The notes: generated by a model not told the origin, from the sequence alone. A stretch of DNA of 64,000 nucleotides from an uncultured Clostridia bacterium (GCA_944362705.1 CALVTO010000001.1:295366-359365); one strand, 5' to 3'. Positions 37,809-48,198 are shown, numbered from the stretch's first letter. Translations and numbers: made by a program.

Positions 37809-37837
37809 TTGACAATGCAAGCATAAAAACGTATACT
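37809..37837 (+). promoter_or_regulatory. Sigma-A promoter of the thrS T-box leader
   Basis: TTGACA, a 17-base spacer and TATACT, a near-consensus promoter just before the T-box leader. Confidence 0.88.
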
Positions 37838-37844
37838 ATCAAGT

Positions 37845-38080
37845 AGTTATATTGAGTTTAGCGGACAAGTAGCCACGTATAACACAAACCAGAGAACGGC
37901 ACCTAGGCTGGAAGTGCCCTTGCACGTGTACATGCGCCAAACCACCACAACAAAAAACTCAGGCCCACATACGCCAGGTATGAAATAAGTGGCATATTGC
38001 GCTTTTGTAATATGCAAATAAGGTGGAACCACGGATATATCTATTCGCCCTTATGCTAACGTTTAGCATAAGGTTTTTTT
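37845..38080 (+). promoter_or_regulatory. T-box riboswitch (tRNA-Thr sensing) of thrS
   Basis: The leader holds the T-box core AAGGTGGAACCACGG (38020-38034). Stem I starts with TGAGTTT (near 37853) pairing with AAACTCA (37955-37961). It contains AGTAG, an AGAGA bulge and a GGCAC-CTAGGCTGGAA-GTGCC terminal hairpin. A Thr codon ACC at 37941-37943 (or the next ACC) is the likely specifier. The terminator stem CCTTATGCTAA with TTAGCATAAGG (38049-38073) and a T run follow. Uncharged tRNA(Thr) would favour the antiterminator and thrS expression. Confidence 0.93.
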
Positions 38081-38103
38081 ATGTAAAAAGGGAGGAAAAC
38101 AAC

Positions 38104-40038
38104 ATGAACATTCAATTAAAAAACGGAGAAAACATGCAAATAAGCGCAGGCGCTAACGTACTCGATGTTGCCAAACAACTATCCGAAGGCTTAGCACGTA
38201 ACGCTGTAGCGGGGGAAGTCAATGGGGTACTTGTCGATCTTAGCACACCATTAAATGAAAACGATAACGTTACCATTATCACGCTAAAAGACCCACAAGG
38301 CTTAGAGATTTTGCGTCACACCACTTCACACATTTTAGCGCAAGCGGTAAAAGAAATTTACCCAACGGCAAAATTAGCCATTGGCCCAGCCACCGAAGAT
38401 GGCTTCTATTACGATTTCGATTTCAAAGAAACCGTAACCAATGAAGACTTAGCAAAAATTGAAGCAGAAATGAAACGCATTATCAAAGCCGATTTCCCAA
38501 TTGTTCGCCAAGAAGTAAGCAAAGCAACTGCCATTAAGCATATGAAAGCAGAAGACGAAACGTTTAAACTACAAATCATCGACGCCATTCCAGCAGGCGA
38601 AAAAATTACCATGTATAAACAAGGTGAGTTTGAAGATGTTTGCCGTGGTCCACACTTGCCACGCACGGGCATGGTTAAAGCGTTTAAGTTAACGAAAGTT
38701 GCAGGCGCTTATTGGAGAGGCGATTCCCGCAATAAAATGCTAACACGTATTTACGGCGTAGCGTTTGAAAAGAAAAGCGAAATGGATGAATACTTTGTTC
38801 GCCTAGAAGAAGCCTTAAAGCGTGACCACAACAAATTAGGTCGAGAACTAGAATTGTTTGCAACTAGCCCTGTTATTGGACAAGGCTTGCCAATTTTGTT
38901 ACCAAAAGGCGCACGTGTTGTGCAACTATTACAACGCTTTGTAGAAGATGAAGAAGAAAAGCGCGGGTATTTACTCACCAAAACACCGCTACTTGCAAAA
39001 AGCGATTTATACAAAATTTCTGGTCACTGGGATCACTACCGCGATGGTATGTTCGTTTTAGGCGACGAGAAAAAAGATGAGGAAGTGTTTGCGCTTCGCC
39101 CAATGACGTGTCCATTCCAATTCCAAGCCTACCTAAATAAACCACGTAGTTATAAAGATTTACCACTTCGCTATAACGAAACATCTACACTTTTCCGTAA
39201 CGAAGCCAGTGGTGAAATGCATGGTTTAATTCGTGTACGTCAGTTCACCATTTCTGAAGGTCACATTGCTTGCCGTCCAGACCAATTAGAAGAAGAATTT
39301 AAAAATGCACTAAGCCTAGCACAATTTATGTTAAAAACTGTGGGCTTAGAAGAAGATGTAACTTATAGGTTCAGTAAATGGGACGAAAAAGATAAAAAGA
39401 AATACATTGGTTCAGCCGAAGAGTGGGAAACGGTGCAAAATCAAATGCGCACCATTTTAAATCACTTAGGCATCACCTTTACAGAATCTAACGGCGACGC
39501 AGCTTTCTATGGTCCAAAACTAGATATTCAAATTAAAAACGTATTTGGTAAAGAAGATACACTTATTACCATTCAAATCGATTTCCAACTAGCTAAACGT
39601 TTCGAAATGGTATACACCGACCAAAACAACGAAAAACAATACCCATACGTTATTCACCGTACCAGCCTAGGTTGCTACGAAAGAACGCTTGCACTTTTAA
39701 TTGAAAAATATGCAGGTGCATTCCCAATGTGGTTAGCTCCAGTTCAAGCCGTTGTTATGAACGTAAGCGAAAAGAGCGAAGCATACGCACAAGAAGTTGC
39801 CCAAGCATTGCGTGAGGCAGGCATACGTACCGAAGTAGACCTGCGTGGCGAAAAAATTGGCTATAAAATTCGTCAAGCACAACTAAGCAAAGTTCCTTAC
39901 ATGGTTATTCTTGGTGAAAACGAAGCCAATACAAACACAGTATCTATCCGTAAACGTAACGGGGAAGAAGTTAAAGGCTTAACTTTACAAAACGTTCTTC
40001 AAAATTTCCAAGAAGAAATTCGTACAAAAAGCAAATAA
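38104..40038 (+). CDS. thrS: Threonyl-tRNA synthetase
   Basis: ThrRS charges tRNA(Thr). The 644-residue class II enzyme has an N-terminal TGS domain (IQLKNGENMQIS), the editing domain with HTTSHILAQAV (metal-ligand His residues), the catalytic core (RPMTCPFQFQAY, where the Cys binds zinc) and the C-terminal anticodon domain (EVDLRGEKIGYKIR). I start at 38104 after AAGGGAGG; the in-frame ATG at 38023 lies within the T-box. Controlled by the T-box upstream. Confidence 0.98.
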   Translation: MNIQLKNGENMQISAGANVLDVAKQLSEGLARNAVAGEVNGVLVDLSTPLNENDNVTIITLKDPQGLEILRHTTSHILAQAVKEIYPTAKLAIGPATEDGFYYDFDFKETVTNEDLAKIEAEMKRIIKADFPIVRQEVSKATAIKHMKAEDETFKLQIIDAIPAGEKITMYKQGEFEDVCRGPHLPRTGMVKAFKLTKVAGAYWRGDSRNKMLTRIYGVAFEKKSEMDEYFVRLEEALKRDHNKLGRELELFATSPVIGQGLPILLPKGARVVQLLQRFVEDEEEKRGYLLTKTPLLAKSDLYKISGHWDHYRDGMFVLGDEKKDEEVFALRPMTCPFQFQAYLNKPRSYKDLPLRYNETSTLFRNEASGEMHGLIRVRQFTISEGHIACRPDQLEEEFKNALSLAQFMLKTVGLEEDVTYRFSKWDEKDKKKYIGSAEEWETVQNQMRTILNHLGITFTESNGDAAFYGPKLDIQIKNVFGKEDTLITIQIDFQLAKRFEMVYTDQNNEKQYPYVIHRTSLGCYERTLALLIEKYAGAFPMWLAPVQAVVMNVSEKSEAYAQEVAQALREAGIRTEVDLRGEKIGYKIRQAQLSKVPYMVILGENEANTNTVSIRKRNGEEVKGLTLQNVLQNFQEEIRTKSK

Positions 40039-40042
40039 ACTC

Positions 40043-40071
40043 TTGACAACATAGTAAAAAACCTATATAAT
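40043..40071 (+). promoter_or_regulatory. Sigma-A promoter of infC-rpmI-rplT
   Basis: TTGACA, a 17-base spacer and TATAAT: full consensus, just after thrS. Confidence 0.92.
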
Positions 40072-40222
40072 AGCGCAAGAGTTCAAAGAGAAAGGCCACT
40101 TTCCACCAATCGAATGAAACATTTTGCTTGGTTAACATACACAAAGTTATTAAAGGCTACATTAGCCTATTGTGTTTATGAGTGGTGTTTCTTGCACCAC
40201 TCATTTTTTAATAACGCAAGGG
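40072..40222 (+). promoter_or_regulatory. infC operon leader with transcription attenuator
   Basis: A leader of about 150 bases ends in a terminator hairpin, TGAGTGGTG with CACCACTCA (40179-40203) followed by TTTTTTA, directly before the infC ribosome site. In Bacillus the infC-rpmI-rplT operon is controlled by L20 binding to its leader and causing termination. The same arrangement is inferred here; an L20-binding structure was not traced in detail. Confidence 0.75.
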
Positions 40223-40233
40223 GGTATACAACC

Positions 40234-40752
40234 ATCGCTAAAAACGAAGCACTTATCAACGAAGATATTAAAGGAATTTCGGTTCGTTTAATATCATCAA
40301 AAGGGGAGCAATTAGGCATTGTTTCCGCAGAAGAAGCCAACGCTATTGCTGAAAAAGAAGGGTTCGATTTGGTCATGATTTCACCAAACGCGCAACCACC
40401 AGTGTGCAGAATTATGGATTATGGCAAATTCCGTTACGAACAACTTAAAAAATTAAAAGAGCAACGTAAAAACCAAAAAATTGTTGAAACCAAAGAAATT
40501 CAACTATCCATGACCATCGACACGCACGACGTAGAAATTAAAGCAAAGCACGCCGTTAAGTTCTTACAAAATGGCGATAAAGTAAAGGTATCTTTGCGTA
40601 TGTTTGGCCGTCAACAAGCGTATGCAGCTCGCGGGGTAGAAATTGTAAAAAACTTTGCAAACTACACCAAAGATGTTGCCACCATAGAAAAAGAGCCTAA
40701 GGTAGAAGGCCGAAACATTATTATGTTTCTAGCACCAATCAATAAAAAATAA
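40234..40752 (+). CDS. infC: Translation initiation factor IF-3, AUC start
   Basis: IF3 binds the 30S subunit, prevents 50S joining and checks the start codon. The frame runs ...TIAKNEALINEDIKG and has the family motifs LISPNAQPPVCRIMDYGKF and FLAPINK at the end. No ATG, GTG or TTG lies at the right place. The codon ATC at 40234 is 9 bases past GGGGG and gives a 172-residue protein, the Bacillus IF3 size. Rare AUU/AUC starts of infC allow IF3 to repress its own synthesis. A start at the distant ATG (40114) would place the gene through the terminator. Confidence 0.9.
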   Translation: MAKNEALINEDIKGISVRLISSKGEQLGIVSAEEANAIAEKEGFDLVMISPNAQPPVCRIMDYGKFRYEQLKKLKEQRKNQKIVETKEIQLSMTIDTHDVEIKAKHAVKFLQNGDKVKVSLRMFGRQQAYAARGVEIVKNFANYTKDVATIEKEPKVEGRNIIMFLAPINKK

Positions 40753-40773
40753 TAAAATAAGGGGAGAAAAGTT

Positions 40774-40965
40774 ATGCCAAAACAAAAATCAAACAGCGCT
40801 GCTAAAAAAAGATTTACCGTATTAAAAAGTGGTAAAGTAAAACGCGCAAAACAAAACAAAAGACACATTTTAACAAAAAAAGAAACCAAACGTAAAAGAG
40901 GTCTACGTAAAGGAACATACGTTTCTAAAACACAAGAAAAGACCATCAAAAAACTTGTGGGTTAA
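40774..40965 (+). CDS. rpmI: 50S ribosomal protein L35
   Basis: L35 is a small basic protein (63 residues, [20 protein letters not shown]) of the large subunit. Its motif MPKxKS...KRFxxxxSGKVKR and the Lys-rich body are clear. AAGGGGAG precedes the ATG. It lies between infC and rplT in the standard order, 21 bases after infC. Confidence 0.98.
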   Translation: MPKQKSNSAAKKRFTVLKSGKVKRAKQNKRHILTKKETKRKRGLRKGTYVSKTQEKTIKKLVG

Positions 40966-40980
40966 TAGGAGGAAACAGCA

Positions 40981-41337
40981 ATGAGAATTAAAAGAGGCGT
41001 TAACGCACATAAAAAAAGACAAAGCATTTTAAAAGCAGCTAAAGGTTACCGTGGCTCTAAAAGCAAATTATATCGCGTAGCACGTGAAGCTGTTATGAAA
41101 TCTGGCAACTACGCATACATTGGCAGAAAACAAAAGAAAAGAGATATGCGTAATTTGTGGATCGCTCGCATCAACGCAGAAGCTAGAGTTAATGGGCTTT
41201 CTTACAGCAACTTTATGCATGGTTTAAAAGTTGCTAACATCGATGTAAACCGTAAAGTACTTGCAGATATGGCAGTAACTGATAAAGTTGCATTTGCAAA
41301 CCTTGCAAACCAAGCAAAACAAGCTTTAGCAAAATAA
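40981..41337 (+). CDS. rplT: 50S ribosomal protein L20
   Basis: L20 is an early 23S rRNA-binding protein essential for large-subunit assembly and the autoregulator of its operon in several bacteria. The 118-residue product has the family motifs [21 protein letters not shown] and [31 protein letters not shown] precedes the ATG. It is the last gene of infC-rpmI-rplT. Confidence 0.98.
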   Translation: MRIKRGVNAHKKRQSILKAAKGYRGSKSKLYRVAREAVMKSGNYAYIGRKQKKRDMRNLWIARINAEARVNGLSYSNFMHGLKVANIDVNRKVLADMAVTDKVAFANLANQAKQALAK

Positions 41338-41361
41338 CCATACAAACGCTTTGTTGTTTTT

Positions 41362-41405
41362 AAACATAAAAAAAACACGCTAACGCAGCGTGCTTTTTTA
41401 TGTTT
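41362..41405 (+). terminator. Terminator of the infC operon
   Basis: A long stem (AAACATAAA...CACGCT with AGCGTG...TTTATGTTT) with a T tract within its 3' arm. Confidence 0.88.
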
Positions 41406-41463
41406 AAAAATACGCGCAACTAAGCGTAATTTGGGCTAAACCACAAAATTTTCGTACATTTGT

Positions 41464-41493
41464 TTGACACTTTTATAGTAAACAAAGTATACT
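41464..41493 (+). promoter_or_regulatory. Sigma-A promoter of the SpoU-family methyltransferase
   Basis: TTGACA, an 18-base spacer and TATACT, 28 bases before the gene. Confidence 0.85.
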
Positions 41494-41521
41494 TAACTAA
41501 GGTAATATAGGGGGAATATGC

Positions 41522-42295
41522 ATGGAAAACATTACCAGCCCAAATAACGAACTTATTAAAAAAATTAAAAGCCTAAAAGATAAAAAATATCGTAAGTTTT
41601 ATGGCGAGTATTTAGTAGAAGGCGAGCACATGGTTCGTGAAGCTATTCTCACAGGGCAAAACATTGTATGCGTTGTTTGTCAAACCACATCGTACGAAAA
41701 GTTCGAACATACATTACAACCCATACAAAACCTTGTAAAACTTGTACCACCAAACGTATTTAGCCAACTGTCCGAAACAGTAACACCACAAGGCATTTTA
41801 GCTATTCTTTCCATGCGCCCAAGTAAAGAGTTTATTCCGTATAAACCATTCTTGGTACTCGACAGATTGCAAGACCCGGGCAACCTAGGCACCATTATTC
41901 GTACTGCGGCAGCCACAGGGTTTCGAGATATTGTTCTCTTGCAAACGGTCGACCCATTTAACCCAAAAACCGTGCGCAGTAGTTCTTCGGGCATTTTCTT
42001 TACATCGTTTTATCCCATGCAACAAGAAGAATTACTTGCATTATTGCAAAAAGAACATATTCCTTTATACACAGCCGACGCTGGGGGAGAAAATATTTTT
42101 ACTTTTCAAATAAACGAACCCGTATACGGCTTAGCCATCGGGAATGAGTCTGCAGGTCCAAGCGACGAACTTATTGAAGCATCTACTTCTCTTATTGCCC
42201 TGCCCATGCTAAGGGAAATGGAATCGCTAAACGCAGGTGTATCTGCAAGTGTACTAATGTATTTATGTAACGGAAAAAATATACACAACGAATAA
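41522..42295 (+). CDS. TrmH/SpoU-family RNA 2'-O-methyltransferase
   Basis: A SPOUT-class 2'-O-ribose methyltransferase for tRNA or rRNA. The 257-residue protein has an N-terminal substrate-binding domain (KKYRKFYGEYLVEGEHMVREA) and the three SpoU motifs: VLDRLQDPGNLGTIIRTAAA, YGLAIGNESAGPS and ALPMLREMESLNAGVSASV. The N-terminal domain matches YsgA/RlmB-like enzymes. The specific target base is not predictable. TAGGGGGA precedes the ATG, and yebC follows 23 bases later. Confidence 0.92.
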   Translation: MENITSPNNELIKKIKSLKDKKYRKFYGEYLVEGEHMVREAILTGQNIVCVVCQTTSYEKFEHTLQPIQNLVKLVPPNVFSQLSETVTPQGILAILSMRPSKEFIPYKPFLVLDRLQDPGNLGTIIRTAAATGFRDIVLLQTVDPFNPKTVRSSSSGIFFTSFYPMQQEELLALLQKEHIPLYTADAGGENIFTFQINEPVYGLAIGNESAGPSDELIEASTSLIALPMLREMESLNAGVSASVLMYLCNGKNIHNE

Positions 42296-42318
42296 ACAAA
42301 ATGATAGGAGACATACAA

Positions 42319-43065
42319 ATGAGTGGACATAGTAAATTTCACAACATTAAAGCAACCAAAGATAAAGCCGACGCAAAACGTGGCAAAATATTTACAAAAA
42401 TTGGCCGTGAAATACAAGTAGCGGTAAAAATGGGCGGTCCTGATCCAAATACCAACAGTAAATTGTACGACGTTATTCAAAAGGCAAAACAAAACAACAT
42501 GCCAAACGATAACATCACGCGTTCTATTAAAAAAGCAGCAGGCGAAGGGGGCGATACCTCTAATTTCGACGCTATCACCTACGAAGGCTATGGCCCTAAT
42601 GGCGTTGCCTTTATTGTAGAATGTTTAACCGATAACCGTAACCGCACCGCAGGCGACGTGCGCCATTTGTTTGAAAAACACGGTGGTTCACTTGGAACAA
42701 GCGGAAGCGTTATGTATATGTTTAACCGTAAAGGCGTGGTACTTATTGAAAAAACCGATAGTGTTACCGAAGATGAACTTATGCTAACTGCCCTAGATTT
42801 TAACGCGGAAGACGTTGTAGATGAAGAAGATATGTTTGTTATTTATTCCGACCCAGCCGATATGCACGGCCTAGTCAAAGGGTTAGAAGAAGCAGGTTAC
42901 ACCATTGCTTCCAGCGAAGTAGAATACGTACCAAACAATATGCTAACCCTAGACGAAAGTGCACAAGCAAAAATTATGAATTTAAAAGATAAGTTAGAAG
43001 ATTTAGACGACGTACAAAACGTATACGTAAACACCGAACTTAACGAAGAAGTAGAAGAAGACTAA
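42319..43065 (+). CDS. YebC/PmpR family DNA-binding or translation factor
   Basis: YebC proteins were first described as transcriptional regulators; recent work links some members to relief of ribosome stalling at proline stretches. The 248-residue protein starts MSGHSKFHNIKATKDKADAKR, close to the family MAGHSKWxNIK...AKRGKIF signature, and has the NMPNDNITRSIKKAAG and GPNGVAFIVE blocks. The start at 42319 follows GATAGGAG; an in-frame ATG at 42301 is part of that site. It sits before ruvC, as in many bacteria. Confidence 0.95.
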   Translation: MSGHSKFHNIKATKDKADAKRGKIFTKIGREIQVAVKMGGPDPNTNSKLYDVIQKAKQNNMPNDNITRSIKKAAGEGGDTSNFDAITYEGYGPNGVAFIVECLTDNRNRTAGDVRHLFEKHGGSLGTSGSVMYMFNRKGVVLIEKTDSVTEDELMLTALDFNAEDVVDEEDMFVIYSDPADMHGLVKGLEEAGYTIASSEVEYVPNNMLTLDESAQAKIMNLKDKLEDLDDVQNVYVNTELNEEVEED

Positions 43066-43274
43066 ACGGCTAGCAAGGCATAATTATTGCATACAATACG
43101 CAAACTTTGGTAGCTTTGCCTAGGTATTATAAACCAAGCATATTATGTACGCGCAGTTCATAAGCAACCATTCCCGCTTTTATGTTACATCTTTATAAAC
43201 GTAATTATGTATTATCGCAATCAGCATTTGCGTTTTACATGTTCATAAACCAATACCTACAAAAGCACAAACGC

Positions 43275-43302
43275 GCACTTATATATAAAAGCAAATAAGT
43301 GC
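43275..43302 (+). repeat. Hairpin just before the ruvC ribosome site
   Basis: GCACTTAT pairs with ATAAGTGC around a 12-base loop, ending about 8 bases before AAAGGAA. It lacks a T tract. The remaining yebC-ruvC gap (about 200 bases) holds nothing recognised. Confidence 0.45.
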
Positions 43303-43320
43303 ATAAAGAAAGGAACTACT

Positions 43321-43818
43321 ATGATTATTTTAGGAATCGACCCAGGCTATGCTATTGTAGGGTGGGGCGTTATAGAAAAAGCGAAAAATGGTTCTTGCCG
43401 TATTATTGATTACGGAACTATACAAACACCAAAAAATGAAGCTTTTCCTGTTCGCCTTGCCATGATATACGAAGGTATGCAAAAACTTATAAAAAAGTTT
43501 AAACCCGATGCAGTAGCTATGGAAGAATTGTTTTTTAACAACAATATCACCACAGGCATACCCGTTGCCGAAGCGCGCGGTGTTATTTTAATTTCTATTA
43601 TTCATTCACCAAGTCGGTTGTATGAATATACACCACTGCAAATTAAACAAGCCATGACGGGTAACGGCAGGGCAGAGAAACATCAAGTGCAATACATGAC
43701 ACGCATGATGTTAAACCTAAAAAGCATACCCAAACCCGACGACGCAGCCGATGCACTAGCTGTAGCGCTTACTTGCGCGCAAACCAACAATACACTTGCA
43801 AATAACCAAACTATATAA
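43321..43818 (+). CDS. ruvC: Holliday-junction resolvase RuvC
   Basis: RuvC cuts Holliday junctions symmetrically. The 165-residue protein has catalytic acids D7 (GIDPGY), E68 (AMEEL), D141 and D144 (PDDAADALAVA), as in the RNase H-like fold. AAAGGAAC precedes the ATG. It is followed by ruvA and ruvB, whose branch-migration complex recruits it. Bacilli commonly use RecU; RuvC is normal in Clostridia. Confidence 0.97.
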   Translation: MIILGIDPGYAIVGWGVIEKAKNGSCRIIDYGTIQTPKNEAFPVRLAMIYEGMQKLIKKFKPDAVAMEELFFNNNITTGIPVAEARGVILISIIHSPSRLYEYTPLQIKQAMTGNGRAEKHQVQYMTRMMLNLKSIPKPDDAADALAVALTCAQTNNTLANNQTI

Positions 43819-43902
43819 AAAACGCAATTTTTATAAAAATTTACGTAAAAACACATGTATTTTTATTGTTTTTGCTATAAATTTGCAAAAAAAGGAGCAT
43901 TT

Positions 43903-44502
43903 ATGATTTATTCTTTAAAAGGCAAAGTTGTAAAAACGGAAGAAAATTTAGTTGTGCTTGAAACACCAAACGGCATATCATGGGGCGTTATTTGTTCCAC
44001 ACCAACCGTTATTGCTGTTAGTCAAGAAACCGAAACCATTACGCTTTTAACGTATTTACAAGTACGCGAAGATGCACTTACTTTATACGGTTTTTCTAAC
44101 CAACAAGAAAAAGAATTGTTTCAAAATTTAATTACCGTTTCAGGCATCGGGCCTAAAATGGCCATTCAAATACTTTCGGGAATTTCCGTACAAGATTTTG
44201 CCCTTAGCGTACTTAATGGTAATGTTAAAACCTTATCGGGTGTAAAAGGCCTTGGTAAAAAAACTGCCGAACGTATTATTGTAGAACTTAGAGAAAAAAT
44301 GGGTGAACTTCCAAACAATACATCGCTTGACTTTTTATCTACGCCAACCACAGCCAAAACATCAGCCATGCAAGAAGCAGAAGGCGTGCTCATTTCTCTT
44401 GGTTTTAAAAACGAAGCAGAAAAACTTGTAAAAACGTACGCAACACCTAACATGACCGCCGAGGAAATTATACGAGCCTGCCTGCAAGGCGCTGGTAAAT
44501 AA
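43903..44502 (+). CDS. ruvA: Holliday-junction branch-migration protein RuvA
   Basis: RuvA tetramers hold the four-way junction and load RuvB. The 199-residue protein has an N-terminal OB fold (MIYSLKGKVV), two helix-hairpin-helix motifs (ITVSGIGPKMAIQILS and GVKGLGKKTAERIIVEL) and a C-terminal RuvB-binding domain after a linker. The start at 43903 follows AAAAGGAG; 16 upstream codons in frame lack any ribosome site. Confidence 0.97.
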   Translation: MIYSLKGKVVKTEENLVVLETPNGISWGVICSTPTVIAVSQETETITLLTYLQVREDALTLYGFSNQQEKELFQNLITVSGIGPKMAIQILSGISVQDFALSVLNGNVKTLSGVKGLGKKTAERIIVELREKMGELPNNTSLDFLSTPTTAKTSAMQEAEGVLISLGFKNEAEKLVKTYATPNMTAEEIIRACLQGAGK

Positions 44503-44650
44503 TATAAAAACAATGTATAATTACTTCCATCATTAAACAACTTATCAACGCAAAAAAAACAATTACATATAAACAAGTAAAAATACATAAAAATGCACAA
44601 AATTTACTTAAGTTTTATATAAATTTGCAATTTTTAAAGGAGAAAACGCT

Positions 44651-45661
44651 ATGGAATACGATGAAGAGCGCTTTATCACCAGTAACCTAACAGAAGAAGA
44701 CGCAGAGGTTGAAAACATTTTGCGTCCTAAAACCATGCGCGAATATATTGGTCAAAATAAAGTGAAAGAAAACCTACAAGTGTATATCACCGCTGCAAAA
44801 AAACGTGGCGAAGCATTAGACCATGTACTTTTATACGGGCCACCGGGGCTAGGTAAAACCACTTTAAGTTCTGTTATTGCAAACGAACTTGGCGTGCAAT
44901 TAAAACTTACCAGCGGTCCAGCGCTTGAAAAAGCAGGCGATTTAGCGGCAATACTAACCAACCTAAACGAAAACGATGTCTTGTTTATCGACGAAATACA
45001 CAGGCTTAACCATAGCGTTGAAGAAATTTTATACCCAGCCATGGAAGATTTCTGCCTAGATTTCGTTATAGGCAAAGGGCCATCGGCACGTTCCATGCGT
45101 TTAAACTTGCCAAAATTTACACTTATTGGCGCAACCACAAAAGCAGGTATGCTTTCAAGCCCATTAAGAGATAGGTTTGGCGTTATGTGTAGGCTAGAAT
45201 TATATGAAAAAGAAGATTTAGCCAAAATTATCAAACGTTCTGCCAATATTCTAGGTATCACCATAGAAGAAACAGCCGCCATAGAACTTGCTTCACGTAG
45301 CCGTGGCACACCACGTATTGCCAACCGCTTGCTTAAACGCGTGCGCGATTGGGCAGAAGTAGAAAACAGCAAAACCATTACCAAACAAATTACTCAAAAA
45401 GCGCTTGAAAAAATGGAAATCGATGAACTCGGCCTAGATTTTATCGACCGTCGTATTTTAGAAACCATTATCAAAAAGTTTCACGGTGGCCCTGTAGGCT
45501 TAGAAACCTTAGCCGCATGCACAGGTGAAGAACGCGCCACCATTGAAGATGTATACGAACCATACTTATTACAATTAGGTTTTATTTCTCGTACCCCACG
45601 CGGTAGAATTGCGCTAGAACCTGCCTACATCCATTTGGGTTTACCTTATCCAAACGCATAA
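44651..45661 (+). CDS. ruvB: Holliday-junction branch-migration ATPase RuvB
   Basis: RuvB is the AAA+ hexameric motor that drives branch migration. The 336-residue protein has Walker A GPPGLGKT (63-70), Walker [27 protein letters not shown] (sensor 1 and arginine finger) and the C-terminal winged helix ([24 protein letters not shown]). TAAAGGAGAAAAC precedes the ATG. It follows ruvA by 148 bases; queA follows. Confidence 0.98.
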   Translation: MEYDEERFITSNLTEEDAEVENILRPKTMREYIGQNKVKENLQVYITAAKKRGEALDHVLLYGPPGLGKTTLSSVIANELGVQLKLTSGPALEKAGDLAAILTNLNENDVLFIDEIHRLNHSVEEILYPAMEDFCLDFVIGKGPSARSMRLNLPKFTLIGATTKAGMLSSPLRDRFGVMCRLELYEKEDLAKIIKRSANILGITIEETAAIELASRSRGTPRIANRLLKRVRDWAEVENSKTITKQITQKALEKMEIDELGLDFIDRRILETIIKKFHGGPVGLETLAACTGEERATIEDVYEPYLLQLGFISRTPRGRIALEPAYIHLGLPYPNA

Positions 45662-45758
45662 TACGCGTATACGTATAAAAGCGTGTTAAAAAAACAATGA
45701 TGTATGTATATGCGCACAAGGCGCGTTACAAACAACCATAACTTTATAAAAACAAAAC

Positions 45759-45800
45759 AAACGCTACCGCTTATGATTTTGCGTAAGGCGTTTTCCTTTT
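45759..45800 (+). terminator. Terminator-like hairpin before queA
   Basis: AAACGC and GCGTTT enclose a second stem CTTATG-CGTAAG, then TTCCTTTT. It ends about 13 bases before the queA start. It may terminate ruvABC transcripts or attenuate queA. The known preQ1-I aptamer pattern is not seen. Confidence 0.55.
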
Positions 45801-45812
45801 GTAGGAGCTTGT

Positions 45813-46838
45813 ATGAAAACATCTGATTTTTACTACCACTTACCCGAAGAACTTATTGCGCAACATCCCGTAGAACCACGAGATTGCGCTCGTTTGCTTG
45901 TATATAACAAACAAGAAAAAACCATAGAGCACAAAATATTTACAGATATTGTTTCTTACCTAAAACCTACCGATGTGTTAGTTATCAATCAAACAAAAGT
46001 TATACCCGCACGTTTATATGGGCATAAAAAGGGTTGCACAGGCGTTATGGAAATCTTGCTTTTAAAAAGATTGAATTTAACCGACTACGAAACCCTTGTA
46101 AAACCAGGCAAGCGTTTAAAGGTAGGGGCAGAACTTGTTTTTTCCGATAATTTAACAGCAACTATCATTGCAAACACCGAAGCAGGGGGTAGGGTTATTC
46201 GCTTTACCTTACAACACGGCACACTTGAAAACGAGTTCGAACGTATAGGCGAAATGCCTTTACCACATTATATAAAAGAAAAATTAAAAAACAATGCCGA
46301 CTACCAAACCGTGTACGCTAAGGTAGATGGTAGCGCTGCCGCACCAACCGCAGGCTTACATTTTACTGCAAATCTGCTTGAAAAAATTGAAAAAATGGGT
46401 GTAAAAATTGTAAAAGTGCTACTTCACGTAGGTTTAGGTACGTTTCGTCCTGTGCAAGTAGACGACGTAACCAAACACGTTATGCACTCTGAATATATGG
46501 AAGTTTTACCCGAAGTTGCTCAAACGTTAAATCAAGCCAAACAAAATGGCAACCGTATTATTGCGGTTGGAACAACCACGGTACGTACCCTTGAAAGTGC
46601 AGCCGATGAACAGGGCGTTTTGCAAGCATGCAAAAAAGAAACCAATATTTTTATTTACCCGGGTTATAAGTTTAAATTTGTCGATGCACTTATCACAAAC
46701 TTTCACTTACCGGAAAGCACACTTATTATGCTTGTGTCTGCACTAACCACCAAAGAAGAAACTTTGCATATATATGAAGTTGCTGTAAAAGAAAAATATC
46801 GCTTTTTCAGCTTTGGCGATGCTATGTTTATTTACTAA
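45813..46838 (+). CDS. queA: S-adenosylmethionine:tRNA ribosyltransferase-isomerase QueA
   Basis: QueA transfers a ribosyl unit from SAM to preQ1 in tRNA, forming epoxyqueuosine. The 341-residue protein begins MKTSDFYYHLPEELIAQHP and has motifs VLVINQTKVIPARLYG, AAPTAGLHFT, HVGLGTFRPV and TNFHLPESTLIMLVSA. GTAGGAGC precedes the ATG. tgt follows, so steps 1 (Tgt) and 2 (QueA) are adjacent; QueH, for step 3, is at 33.9 kb. Confidence 0.98.
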   Translation: MKTSDFYYHLPEELIAQHPVEPRDCARLLVYNKQEKTIEHKIFTDIVSYLKPTDVLVINQTKVIPARLYGHKKGCTGVMEILLLKRLNLTDYETLVKPGKRLKVGAELVFSDNLTATIIANTEAGGRVIRFTLQHGTLENEFERIGEMPLPHYIKEKLKNNADYQTVYAKVDGSAAAPTAGLHFTANLLEKIEKMGVKIVKVLLHVGLGTFRPVQVDDVTKHVMHSEYMEVLPEVAQTLNQAKQNGNRIIAVGTTTVRTLESAADEQGVLQACKKETNIFIYPGYKFKFVDALITNFHLPESTLIMLVSALTTKEETLHIYEVAVKEKYRFFSFGDAMFIY

Positions 46839-46893
46839 CACTTTCACCGCCTTACGCAACACTAAAAATGTGTAGCGTTATTTTCAAAACTAA

Positions 46894-48105
<1,212 letters not shown>

Positions 48106-48139
48106 ACCCCAAAAATTTCAAAATGTGCCTATAAAATAA

Positions 48140-48168
48140 TTGCCTACCTATGGGAAACATGGTATAGT
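48140..48168 (+). promoter_or_regulatory. Sigma-A promoter of yajC
   Basis: TTGCCT, a 17-base spacer and TATAGT with TGG upstream. Confidence 0.75.
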
Positions 48169-48198
48169 TAATGCACAAAAAGTTGAAGGAGAAAATGT

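Noticed and set aside
40114..40233. ATG at 40114 as the infC start
   Set aside because: It would place translation through the attenuator hairpin and add about 40 residues not found in IF3; no ribosome site.
44752..45384. A 210-codon antisense frame inside ruvB
   Set aside because: It lies wholly opposite a certain gene, has low-complexity Ser/Ile-rich translation and no ribosome site. Similar antisense frames elsewhere were treated the same way.
45662..45812. A preQ1 riboswitch before queA
   Set aside because: No preQ1-I or preQ1-II sequence pattern was found in the leader.
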